A stretch of 36,889 nt of DNA, taken from positions 1 through 36,889 of the forward strand of contig UQIY01000021.1 of assembly GCA_900541195.1 (NCBI GenBank). The letters run 5' to 3'. The first letter of the stretch is position 1. The number at the start of each line of letters is the position of its first letter. Position numbers and translations under genes: made by a program. This DNA is from an uncultured Collinsella sp. (GTDB lineage: Bacteria; Actinomycetota; Coriobacteriia; Coriobacteriales; Coriobacteriaceae). Under the pieces are notes generated by a model, which did not search any database, was not told where the DNA came from, and saw only the letters and a program-made list of their open reading frames with translations. Positions 29,613 through 36,872 of the stretch are shown here, in pieces.

Positions 29613-30527
29613 ATGCAGATCAACAAGGTCGCCTTTATCGGCAAGGGCGGCGTCGGGCTACTCTACGGCAGCATGATCGCCCAGGCACTCGGCGACGATG
29701 CCGTCGAATACGTCATGGACGACGCCCGTTTCGAGCGTCACGCAGGCGACGCCCTTACGGTCAACGGCGAGCCCTGCGCACTCAAGTCCGTGCGCGCCAG
29801 CGAGGCGACGCCCGCCGATCTGGTCATTCTCACGGTCAAGACGACTGGACTCGACCAGGCGCTCAAGACTATGGAACATATCGTGGGCCCCAATACGCTC
29901 ATTGCCTCGCTGTGCAACGGCATTACGAGCGAGCAGAAGATTGCCGAGCGCTTTGGCTGGGAGCACACCGTCCTGGGCATCTGCCAAGGCATGGATGCCG
30001 TGTTCCTCGACGGAGAGCTCACCTTTACCAATGCGGGCGAGATTCGCTTTGGCGCGGCAGCGGGCACCGAGCCCGCAACCGTCACCGCCATCGACGAGCT
30101 CTACACACGCTGCGGCATCGCCCATACCGTCGAGAGCGACATTGCGCACCGCATGTGGGCCAAACTCATGCTCAACGATGGTATCAACCAGACGTGCATG
30201 GCCTACGGCGGAACGTATGGAAGCGCCACAGAGGCCGGCTCCGAGCAGCGCCGCTGCTTTGTCTCCGCCATGCGAGAGACACTTGCGGTCGCCAATGCCG
30301 AGGGCATTGAGCTGACCGAGGCAGACCTGACGCAGATGGTGCACCTCATCGAGGGAATCGACCCCACCGGTATGCCCTCGATGGCGCAGGACCGCATCGC
30401 ACAACGAAAGACCGAAGTCGAGGAGTTCGCGGGCACCATTTGCCACCTGGCCGCCAAACACGATATCCAAGTGCCGCAAAACGATTGGCTCTACCAGAGG
30501 ATTCGCGAAATAGAAGGCAGCTGGTAG
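29613..30527 (+). CDS. Ketopantoate reductase family protein (PanE/ApbA-like)
   Basis: The 304-residue protein has KVAFIGKGGVGLLYGSMIAQAL as the NADPH-binding motif, LVILTVKTTGLDQAL, LIASLCNGITSEQKIAERFG with the conserved Asn-Gly, HRMWAKLMLNDGINQTCMAY with the Lys, and SMAQDRIAQRKTEVEEFAGTI with the Glu of the family. The reaction would be NADPH-dependent reduction of a 2-oxo acid; the C-terminal helix wording departs from true PanE, so pantothenate synthesis is not assured. The ATG at 29613 is preferred since AGGAG would directly abut the ATG at 29604. Confidence 0.8.
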   Translation: MQINKVAFIGKGGVGLLYGSMIAQALGDDAVEYVMDDARFERHAGDALTVNGEPCALKSVRASEATPADLVILTVKTTGLDQALKTMEHIVGPNTLIASLCNGITSEQKIAERFGWEHTVLGICQGMDAVFLDGELTFTNAGEIRFGAAAGTEPATVTAIDELYTRCGIAHTVESDIAHRMWAKLMLNDGINQTCMAYGGTYGSATEAGSEQRRCFVSAMRETLAVANAEGIELTEADLTQMVHLIEGIDPTGMPSMAQDRIAQRKTEVEEFAGTICHLAAKHDIQVPQNDWLYQRIREIEGSW

Positions 30528-30562
30528 CCTCGGCCGCATCGCGACGTGCGCAATACAAGCAG

Positions 30563-30607
30563 ACAGGCCTTCGCGAGGATTCCGTCATTCGCGAAGGCCT
30601 GTTGCAT
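30563..30607 (+). terminator. Terminator of the PanE-like gene
   Basis: A perfect 14-bp stem (30563-30576 with 30589-30602, core GGCCTTCGCGA) closes a 12-base loop and is followed by TGCATTT. It sits between convergent genes and may serve both strands. Confidence 0.7.
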
Positions 30608-30618
30608 TTAGCTCGAGG

Positions 30619-30837
30619 CTAAAACTGAGGCTTATTTTGCGATTCCGGAACCTCGTCCTCGTCATCGCGGCAAAGTAGCACGCCGGCGCTTCCCAGCAAC
30701 GCCGCTGCAATCAAGGCGCCCACAATCACAGGAGCGGCGCCCGTAGCGGACTGCAAGCCGGCAGTTAACGCCGCCGTCGGACCAAGGCATCCGATCAAAA
30801 GGGCAACGACGGCAATAGCGACATCTCGAGCGTTCAT
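30619..30837 (-). CDS. Small two-span membrane protein of unknown function
   Basis: The 72 residues have two hydrophobic segments, VAIAVVALLIGCLGPTAALTAGL (about 6-28) and VIVGALIAAALLGSAGVLLC (about 37-56), then an acidic tail RDDEDEVPESQ. GGAGGAAG lies 8-9 bases before the ATG. No family is recognised. A 9-bp hairpin (30852-30876) lies just upstream, overlapping the first base of the ribosome site. Confidence 0.6.
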   Translation of the reverse strand: MNARDVAIAVVALLIGCLGPTAALTAGLQSATGAAPVIVGALIAAALLGSAGVLLCRDDEDEVPESQNKPQF

Positions 30838-30851
30838 GGAACCACTTCCTC

Positions 30852-30876
30852 CACGAGAAAGACTTTGTTTCTCGTG
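30852..30876 (-). promoter_or_regulatory. Leader hairpin before the small membrane protein
   Basis: CACGAGAAA/TTTCTCGTG forms a perfect 9-bp stem with a 7-base loop. On the minus strand it runs directly into GGAGGAAG, so it may act on translation initiation or be a protein-binding operator. Confidence 0.5.
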
Positions 30877-31023
30877 ACTTAGTGTGCCCCGCGCCCATAT
30901 GCGCGGCGTACTGCCACGGTAAGCGCTCTGTTAACTCAAATGCATACATAGAACGGGCGCCCTTACGTTGCCCTAAAGCTCGGTAAAGACGCCCGTCCGC
31001 CAAATATCCGTGATGCAGAAAAA

Positions 31024-31800
31024 TTACCAGCCAGTGTAGTAGTCGGTGGTTCCGGCTGCGCAGCCGGAGTCATAGACCTTGCACTCGCCCTTGGAACCGG
31101 TAAACGTGGAGCCTTGGGCCTTATCACCCGCGGCCACGACGTAGTAACCATCGGAATCGCGCCAAAAGCCCTCGGAATCCTGCGTCCATTCGCCCGTGCG
31201 GTGGTGATACAACACGTTGCTGCTGTAATAAGTCTCGCGGCGGCCGTTATAGTTATTGACGCCGCTCGAGCGCGTCAGACCCGAGCCGTTCGCGTAATAC
31301 GCAGCAGTCACGTAAGACGAGCCGGAGCCGACGTTGTAATACGAAGCCTGAACGGCCTCAGCGGCCTCGGCTTCGGCTGCGGCGGCCTCGAGCGCCTCGC
31401 GCCTGGCATCCTCGAGCGTGGACCGAAGCTCGTCGAGCTCGGTCGACTTGGCGTCGACCTCCTCCATCGTCAAAAGACTGCCCGCACCATCGATACAACC
31501 TTGCAGTACAGCGCGCTCGTCATCGGTAGCATAGTCGCCATACATATTCATAATGATCTGAGCGCGCATCTCCAGGGAATCGCGCTTTGCCCCCATCGAG
31601 GCGTTCCACTCCTGCATAGAGCCATAACCGTCGCCGCGGTAGTCGACAGGCTGCATCAGCGTCGCCTCGGACGGCGTGGATCCGACCGTATCGGATAGTG
31701 TTGCCGCGTGGGCATCAGTTGCGCCGGCGCCCGTCAAAAGTGCCACGGTCAGAGCGGCGGAAAGGGCGGCGGCTTTCGGTTTTCGTGAATCAATCCTCAT
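31024..31800 (-). CDS. Secreted coiled-coil protein with C-terminal DxG/VYDxGC domain
   Basis: The 258-residue exported protein has a signal peptide of about 32 residues ending AHA. The middle part (about 105-150: EVDAKSTELDELRSTLEDARREALEAAAAEAEAAEAV) is a predicted coiled coil; then comes a Tyr/Ser/Gly-rich linker. The C-terminus WRDSDGYYVVAAGDKAQGS to KVYDSGCAAGTTDYYTGW resembles the small beta-barrel module that ends many secreted cell-wall proteins of gut anaerobes (3D/RlpA-like, from memory). It is probably cell-wall associated, perhaps in peptidoglycan remodelling. The ATG at 31800 has GGAGG 12 bases upstream, rather far. Confidence 0.7.
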   Translation of the reverse strand: MRIDSRKPKAAALSAALTVALLTGAGATDAHAATLSDTVGSTPSEATLMQPVDYRGDGYGSMQEWNASMGAKRDSLEMRAQIIMNMYGDYATDDERAVLQGCIDGAGSLLTMEEVDAKSTELDELRSTLEDARREALEAAAAEAEAAEAVQASYYNVGSGSSYVTAAYYANGSGLTRSSGVNNYNGRRETYYSSNVLYHHRTGEWTQDSEGFWRDSDGYYVVAAGDKAQGSTFTGSKGECKVYDSGCAAGTTDYYTGW

Positions 31801-32015
31801 GTAGCTGGAAACCTCCGTAGTGCGTTTTTGCTGCGTTTGAGCTGCGTGTGATTCGATCGCGCTGCATAGTACCCCGAGCAAATCGCGACCTGCGGTTTTT
31901 CTCAAAAGGCGCACGTCATTTGCGTAAAACTCACATCCTCTCAACAGGAGTTTTCCACATCTCGATTGCATAAAGCGTGCCAAAAACCCTGTTTTTGCAC
32001 CCTCTCTATGCAAAA
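31801..32015. other. Intergenic stretch between the secreted-protein gene and metY
   Basis: No gene is visible. On the minus strand TACTAT (complement of 31865-31870) could be a -10 for the secreted protein, but no good -35 accompanies it. The left part has a repeating TGCGTTTTTGCTGCGTTTGAGCTGCG flavour. Confidence 0.3.
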
Positions 32016-32052
32016 AAGGCGCCGGTGCGACCATTGTTCGCACAGGCACCTT
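32012..32052 (-). terminator. Terminator of metY
   Basis: On the minus strand an 8-bp stem (complement of 32045-32052 with 32016-32023; one U-G) and, past one mismatch, a 6-bp inner stem close a 7-base loop. TTTTTT follows. Confidence 0.85.
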
Positions 32053-32111
32053 GAGCAGGCATTTAATGCAGTTATACCATCGAGTCGCAAGGGGTCCTTG
32101 CACAAGTCGTC

Positions 32112-33422
32112 CTACTCGTCCAGTGCGGCAAAGGCCTGCTTCAGATCCCAAATGATGTCCTCGGCGTTCTCGGTACCGATGGAAACACGGATCGTGGAGG
32201 GCGTGATGTCCTGCTCGGCGAGCTCCTCGGCAGAGAGCTGGGAGTGCGTGGTGGTAGCCGGGTGCACGACGAGCGACTTGACGTCGGCCACGTTGGCGAG
32301 CAGCGAGAACACCTGCAGATGATCGATGAACTTCCAAGCTGCCTCCTGGCCACCCTTAATCTCAAAGGTAAAGATCGAGGCACCGCCGTTGGGGAAGTAC
32401 TTCTGGTACAGCTCATGGTCGGGATGCTCGGGCAGGCTCGGGTGGTTCACCTTGGCGACGTGGCTGTCACCGGTCAGGAACTCAACGACCTTCTTGGTGT
32501 TCTCGACATGACGGTCAACGCGCAGCGACAGAGTCTCGGTGCCCTGGAGCAGGACCCAGGCGTTGAACGGGCTGATGCAGGCACCCTCGTCACGCAGCAG
32601 GATAGCGCGGACATAGGTTGCAAAGGCGGCGGGACCGGCAGCCTCGGCAAACGAAACACCGTGGTAGGAGGGGTTGGGCTCAGCGATCTGGGCGTACTTG
32701 CCACTCGCCTTCCAATCGAAGTTACCGCCGTCGACGATCACACCGCCCAGCGAGGTGCCGTGGCCGCCGATAAACTTGGTTGCGGAGTGGACGACGATGT
32801 TGGCACCATGCTCCAGCGGACGGAACAGATACGGGGTGCCGAAGGTGTTGTCGACGACAACCGGCAGGCCATGCTTCTTGGCGATCTCGGAGATGGCGTC
32901 GATGTTGGGGATGTCGGAGTTGGGGTTACCGAGCGTCTCGAGATAGATGACCGTGGTGTTGTCCTTGATGGCGCCCTCGACCTCGTCCAGGTTATGGGCA
33001 TCGACGAAGGTGGTCTCGACACCAAACTGGGAGAGCGTGTGCTCCAGCAGGTTGTAGGAACCGCCGTAGATGGTCTTCTGGGCGACCACGTGGTCACCGG
33101 CCTGGGCGAGGGCCTGCAGGGTATAGGTGATGGCGGCGGCGCCAGAGGCGACGGCGAGGCCAGCAACGCCGCCCTCGAGCGCAGCGATACGGTCCTCGAA
33201 GACGCCCTGGGTGGAGTTGGTCAGACGGCCGTAGATGTTACCGGCGTCGGCAAGACCAAAGCGGTCGGCGGCGTGCTGGGAGTTGCGGAACACATAGCTC
33301 GTGGTTTGATAGATAGGCACAGCACGGGAGTCGGATGCAGGATCGGCGCTCTCCTGGCCAACGTGCAGCTGCAGGGTATCGAAACCAAAGGTGTGCTCGG
33401 GGTTGTTGATAAACTGGCTCAT
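32112..33422 (-). CDS. metY: O-acetylhomoserine aminocarboxypropyltransferase (sulfhydrylase)
   Basis: The 436-residue Cys/Met-metabolism PLP enzyme has FGFDTLQLHVGQ.S.DPASDSRAVPIYQTTSYVF at the N-terminus, GNIYGRLTNST, ASGAAAITYTLQALA, ETLGNPNSDIPNIDAI, VVDNTFGTPYL, and the PLP-Lys in VVHSATKFIGGHGTSLGG. Length and the R-DEGACISPFNAWVLLQGTETL segment are those of MetY rather than MetB. It makes homocysteine from O-acetylhomoserine and sulfide. AAGGAGATCATC precedes the ATG. A leader peptide and a divergent LysR gene point to control by sulfur-amino-acid supply. Confidence 0.94.
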   Translation of the reverse strand: MSQFINNPEHTFGFDTLQLHVGQESADPASDSRAVPIYQTTSYVFRNSQHAADRFGLADAGNIYGRLTNSTQGVFEDRIAALEGGVAGLAVASGAAAITYTLQALAQAGDHVVAQKTIYGGSYNLLEHTLSQFGVETTFVDAHNLDEVEGAIKDNTTVIYLETLGNPNSDIPNIDAISEIAKKHGLPVVVDNTFGTPYLFRPLEHGANIVVHSATKFIGGHGTSLGGVIVDGGNFDWKASGKYAQIAEPNPSYHGVSFAEAAGPAAFATYVRAILLRDEGACISPFNAWVLLQGTETLSLRVDRHVENTKKVVEFLTGDSHVAKVNHPSLPEHPDHELYQKYFPNGGASIFTFEIKGGQEAAWKFIDHLQVFSLLANVADVKSLVVHPATTTHSQLSAEELAEQDITPSTIRVSIGTENAEDIIWDLKQAFAALDE

Positions 33423-33482
33423 GATGATCTCCTTGATCGAAGAAAGTAATAAGAGTAAGAGAAGTAAGTCGCTGTCTCCTGA

Positions 33483-33536
33483 TCACGCCGACGGGCGCAA
33501 ACAGGAGCCCGGCATTCGTCTTGGTAAGCAATTCAT
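33483..33536 (-). CDS. Cys-containing leader peptide upstream of metY
   Basis: A 17-codon ORF, MNCLPRRMPGSCLRPSA, has a textbook ribosome site AAAGGAGG seven bases before its ATG, stronger than that of metY itself. Its stop is 60 bases before the metY start, and it lies within the metY leader transcript. Two Cys codons, an internal Met and rare-looking Arg codons (AGA, CGA) would let ribosomes stall when sulfur amino acids are short. Regulatory Cys-containing leader peptides ahead of sulfur genes are known in other actinobacteria. Translation and function here are predictions. Confidence 0.6.
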   Translation of the reverse strand: MNCLPRRMPGSCLRPSA

Positions 33537-33604
33537 ATGCGGGCCTCCTTTCGCATCCCGGTTCCTTGGTCGGCTTAATTACCTACCGCCTTTGTGTGTT
33601 TTGA

Positions 33605-33633
33605 ATAGTACGAGCATTGTTTTGCTCGGTCAA
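33605..33633 (-). promoter_or_regulatory. metY promoter with a palindrome in the spacer
   Basis: On the minus strand TTGACC (complement of 33628-33633), 17 bases, TACTAT (complement of 33605-33610). The spacer is filled by CGAGCA-N6-TGCTCG (33611-33628), a perfect 6-bp inverted repeat placed to block or guide RNA polymerase. The LysR-type regulator transcribed divergently is the obvious candidate to bind the region. Confidence 0.65.
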
Positions 33634-33668
33634 TCACTTAAAAGCGCTAACTTGTTATCGGTTTTTTA

Positions 33669-33678
33669 GATAGCTATC
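33669..33678 (+). promoter_or_regulatory. 10-bp palindrome before the LysR gene
   Basis: GATAGCTATC, a perfect palindrome, lies 16 bases before the LysR start and just upstream of its AAAGGA. LysR regulators bind such sites in divergent intergenic regions for autoregulation; no supporting second site is clear. Confidence 0.35.
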
Positions 33679-33694
33679 GAAAGGATGGGCGCCG

Positions 33695-34597
33695 ATGACC
33701 CTCCAGCAACTTCGTTTTTTGATCGCCGTGGCAGAGTCCGGATCGATCAACGCCGCAGCCCAGCGCCTTTATACGGCACAGTCCAACATCTCAAACGCTG
33801 TCAAAAGCCTGGAACAGGAGCTCCATCTGGAGATCTTTACGCGCTCCAGCCGCGGCGTCACGCTCACCAACGACGGCACCGAGCTATTGGGCTATGCGCG
33901 CCAGGTCGTAGAGCAGGCCGACATGCTCGAGGCACGCTACGAGGACGGCGGCACACCCCAGGCGCGCCTTGCCGTCTCGGCCCAGCACTACGCTTTTTCG
34001 GTCAAGGCCTTTGTCAACGTCGTCGAGCGCTGCCGCGACAGTAAGTTTGAGTTCATCATGCGCGAGACCACCACCTCGCAGATCATCGACGACGTCCGCG
34101 CATTTCGCAGCGATATCGGCATTCTGTACCTGGATGACTTTAACGCCCGCGTTCTGCAGAAGGCCTTCGCCGATGCCCGCGCAAGCTTCCATCCCCTCTT
34201 CGACGCGACGGTCCATGTCTTCGTTAGCGAACGCCACCCGCTCGCACGCCGCCCTCAGCTGTCCCTTGCCGACCTCACGCCCTATACGCGCTACAGCTTT
34301 GAGCAGGGAACCTCAAACTCCTTCTATTACGCCGAGGAACCTTTTAGCTATATCCCTTGCGACCGCAACATACGAATCTCGGACCGCGGAACACTTACTA
34401 ACTTACTTATCACGTCGAACGGTTACACCCTGTCGACCGGTGTCCTTTCCAATGAAATGCAGTGGGGTATGGCATCGATCCCGTTAGCAGACGCCCCAAC
34501 GATGCACGTAGGATATATCATGCACGACGAGCGCAAGCCCTCTCCTCTCTTGCGGCAATACCTCGACGAGCTCAACCGCATCATCCATGCCAACTAA
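33695..34597 (+). CDS. LysR-family transcriptional regulator
   Basis: The 300-residue protein has the N-terminal winged helix MTLQQLRFLIAVAESGSINAAAQRLYTAQSNISNAVKSLEQEL and LEIFTRSSRGVTLTNDG (about 1-62), a linker helix, and a two-lobed effector domain with DIGILYLDD and HPLARRPQLSLADLTPYTRYSFEQG. It is divergent from metY, 272 bases between starts, with the metY promoter palindrome in between, so control of metY by a sulfur metabolite such as O-acetylhomoserine is plausible. AAAGGA lies 9 bases before the ATG. Confidence 0.88.
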   Translation: MTLQQLRFLIAVAESGSINAAAQRLYTAQSNISNAVKSLEQELHLEIFTRSSRGVTLTNDGTELLGYARQVVEQADMLEARYEDGGTPQARLAVSAQHYAFSVKAFVNVVERCRDSKFEFIMRETTTSQIIDDVRAFRSDIGILYLDDFNARVLQKAFADARASFHPLFDATVHVFVSERHPLARRPQLSLADLTPYTRYSFEQGTSNSFYYAEEPFSYIPCDRNIRISDRGTLTNLLITSNGYTLSTGVLSNEMQWGMASIPLADAPTMHVGYIMHDERKPSPLLRQYLDELNRIIHAN

Positions 34598-34652
34598 CTG
34601 TCGGAAGACGGGATAGAAATCGTAAATTGCTAGCCCCCGGCAGGCATGGCGC

Positions 34653-34658
34653 TACAAT
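34653..34658 (+). promoter_or_regulatory. rnhA -10 element
   Basis: TACAAT in GCTACAATGG, the same 10-mer as in the toxin-candidate promoter. The best -35, TTGCTA at 34627-34632, is 20 bases away, so an extended -10 or activator-assisted promoter is likely. Confidence 0.4.
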
Positions 34659-34696
34659 GGTCACTCACACGAAGCGTACCCAACGAAAGGAACCAT

Positions 34697-35182
34697 GTGA
34701 AGGTCATCATCTATACCGACGGCTCGGCCCGATCAAATCCGGGACGCGGCGGCTACGGCGCCGTGCTCAAGTACACCAACCCCGCCGGCAAGACCTTCAC
34801 CTCCGAGCTTTCGCGTGGCTACGCCAAGACCACTAACAACCGCATGGAGCTCATGGCGGTCATCGTGGCGCTCGAGGCACTTAACCGCCCCTGCGAGGTC
34901 GAGGTCCATTCCGATTCGCAATACGTCGTCAACGCCTTCAACAAACACTGGATCGACGGCTGGAAAAAGCGCGGGTGGAAAACTGCCAACAAGCAGCCCG
35001 TCAAGAACCGCGACCTGTGGGAGCGCCTGCTTGCCGCAAAGAGCAAGCATAAGGTGGAGTTCATCTGGGTTAAGGGGCATGCCGGCCACGAGCTCAATGA
35101 GCGCTGCGACGAGCTCGCCACCACCGCGGCCGACGGAGCCAACCTCGATATCGACACCGGCTTTAGCGAGAGCGACCTGTAA
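34697..35182 (+). CDS. rnhA: Ribonuclease HI
   Basis: The 161-residue protein has the DEDD active site: IYTDGSARSNPG (first Asp), TNNRMELMAVI (Glu), VHSDSQYVV (second Asp) and ELNERCDELA (third Asp), with WVKGHAGHELNER for the conserved His loop and WKKRGWKTANKQPVKNRDLW as the basic handle. It removes RNA from RNA-DNA hybrids such as R-loops and primers. The GTG at 34697 follows AAAGGAACCAT. Confidence 0.95.
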   Translation: MKVIIYTDGSARSNPGRGGYGAVLKYTNPAGKTFTSELSRGYAKTTNNRMELMAVIVALEALNRPCEVEVHSDSQYVVNAFNKHWIDGWKKRGWKTANKQPVKNRDLWERLLAAKSKHKVEFIWVKGHAGHELNERCDELATTAADGANLDIDTGFSESDL

Positions 35183-35255
35183 CGGCGTTTTCGCACGCTT
35201 TTATGTCCTCCCGCGCTACACTCGTCCTGTAGGCCAAACAACGCAAGGGGGACAC

Positions 35256-36362
35256 ATGCTGCGCATCGCAACCATCGGCACATCCATGATCACCGACGAC
35301 TTTATCCAAGTCGTCAATGCCAACGACCAGGCTACATTCGTAGGCACGCTCTCGCGCGACGCAGATCGTGGCGCCGCCTTTACCGCCGAACACGGCGGCG
35401 AACGCAACTTCACCGCACTTGACGAGCTTGCGTCCGCCGACGACGTCGACGCCGTCTACATCGGCAGCCCCAACGCGCTCCATCACGAGCAGGCGCTCGC
35501 CTGCATCGCCGGTGGCAAGCACGTCATCGTCGAGAAGCCCTTCTGCGCCACCGAAGCGCAGGCACTGGAAGTCTTCCGCGCTGCCGAGGCAGCAGGCGTC
35601 GTGGCCCTCGAGGCCATGCGCCCGCTTCACGACCCCGCCTTCCACGCCATTGAGGACGCTCTGGGCGAGATTGCGCCCATTCGCCGCGCCTCACTGCGCT
35701 TTGGCAAGTATTCCTCACGCTACAACGAAATCCTCACTGGACGCGCCACCAATATCTTCGACTGCAATATGGCATCGGGTTCCCTCATGGACATTGGCGT
35801 CTACGCCGTCGAGCCCATGGTCGAGATTTTCGGCATGCCCTCTGGTCTCACCAGCATGACCACGCTGCTCGACCCCTCAACGCAAGAGCTCACCCATGGC
35901 CCCATCGACGGTTGCGGTTCCATTCTCGCCAGCTATGGCGGTGGCCGTATCTCCGTCGAGCTCGCGCACTCCAAAATTACGAATGACCTGCTGCCCTCGC
36001 AGATCGAAGGCGAGCGTGGCACTATCCAGATCGACCATCTGTCCACGCCCCGCAACGTCCGCATCGACTATCGCGGCGACGTCGTACGCGGCTCGGCGAC
36101 CGAGGCACCGCGCGAACAGGACGACAACGGCCGCGCGCTCGATCTGCCCAAATCGAGCAACACTATGGAATACGAACTCATAGACTTTGTCACCGCCATC
36201 GGTAACATCGATAACGTTAAGGAAGAGATCTGGGAGACCCCAGCGGGACGCCACGAGCTCGGCCACTACCGCGATGTCACGCTCGTCTCGCTCCGCATCA
36301 TGGATGCCGTGCGTCAGCAGGCCGGCATTACCTTCCCCGCCGATTCAGTCAAGCAGGCCTAG
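35256..36362 (+). CDS. Gfo/Idh/MocA-family oxidoreductase
   Basis: The 368-residue protein has the Rossmann start MLRIATIGTSMITDDFIQVV, VGTLSRDADRGAAFTAEHGG, DVDAVYIGSPNALHHEQALACIAGGKHVIVEKPFCAT with the EKP motif, and YDIGVYAVEP-like SGSLMDIGVYAVEPMVEIFG in the substrate half. It is a paralogue of, but clearly different from, the gene at 26839-27858. AAGGGGGACAC precedes the ATG. The acylphosphatase gene follows after two bases. Confidence 0.87.
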   Translation: MLRIATIGTSMITDDFIQVVNANDQATFVGTLSRDADRGAAFTAEHGGERNFTALDELASADDVDAVYIGSPNALHHEQALACIAGGKHVIVEKPFCATEAQALEVFRAAEAAGVVALEAMRPLHDPAFHAIEDALGEIAPIRRASLRFGKYSSRYNEILTGRATNIFDCNMASGSLMDIGVYAVEPMVEIFGMPSGLTSMTTLLDPSTQELTHGPIDGCGSILASYGGGRISVELAHSKITNDLLPSQIEGERGTIQIDHLSTPRNVRIDYRGDVVRGSATEAPREQDDNGRALDLPKSSNTMEYELIDFVTAIGNIDNVKEEIWETPAGRHELGHYRDVTLVSLRIMDAVRQQAGITFPADSVKQA

Positions 36363-36364
36363 CG

Positions 36365-36754
36365 ATGGGCCTCTTCGATACGTTCTTCTCCAGCGTCACC
36401 GGCAGCAGTCGAGAGCCTCAAAAACCATCAAACATCGAGCTCGAGCTGCGCCGCAGGCTTACTGTGCTCGCAAGCGACGAGGCCACTCAAGACACTCCGC
36501 AGCGCTATTTTCTGCGGTGGGAGGGCCAAGTCCAGGGCGTTGGTTTTCGCTTTACCAACACCAACCTCGCGCAGGCACGCGCACTCACCGGCTGGGTGCG
36601 TAACATGGAAGACGGCTCCGTCGAGATGGAGATACAGGGGGCTCCGGCAAACATCCTATCTCATCTCGAGGCGCTTCATGCCTCCTACGAGCGCATGGGA
36701 ACGCGTTTTCGCCTCGCAGACGCCCAGGCCCGAGCCCCACTTACCAATGGTTGA
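36365..36754 (+). CDS. Acylphosphatase with N-terminal extension
   Basis: The C-terminal 85 or so residues are a classical acylphosphatase: FLRWEGQVQGVGFRFTNTNLAQARALTGWVRNMEDGSVEMEIQG with the catalytic Arg (GVGFR) and Asn (VRNMEDG). It hydrolyses carboxyl-phosphate bonds such as 1,3-bisphosphoglycerate and carbamoyl phosphate. About 45 extra residues (MGLFDTFFSSVTGSSREPQK to EATQDTPQ) precede the domain, making it longer than the usual 90-100 residues. It starts two bases after the oxidoreductase stop, so it is cotranscribed and likely coupled. Confidence 0.9.
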   Translation: MGLFDTFFSSVTGSSREPQKPSNIELELRRRLTVLASDEATQDTPQRYFLRWEGQVQGVGFRFTNTNLAQARALTGWVRNMEDGSVEMEIQGAPANILSHLEALHASYERMGTRFRLADAQARAPLTNG

Positions 36755-36810
36755 TTTCCGATCTCAGCCGAACACATTGAGCGGATAGGCCATTCCCGCA
36801 GTTAGCCGAA

Positions 36811-36850
36811 CGCCCCCGCGGCCCCTCCTGGGGTCCGGGGGCGCCGTTTT
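36811..36850 (+). terminator. Terminator after the acylphosphatase gene
   Basis: A G+C-rich stem of 7 bp (CGCCCCC/GGGGGCG) with a further inner stem GGCCCC/GGGGTC around a TCCT loop (36811-36843) is followed by CCGTTTT. Confidence 0.8.
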
Positions 36851-36872
36851 CCCAGTTGAAGGAACGGTGGAG

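Noticed and set aside
32244..33449. 401-codon plus-strand frame opposite metY
   Set aside because: Antisense to a textbook MetY; Gly/Val/Asp-rich shadow without start signals.
33423..33604. SAM or cobalamin riboswitch before metY
   Set aside because: No conserved riboswitch core or kink-turn pattern was recognisable; the leader is better explained by the short uORF.
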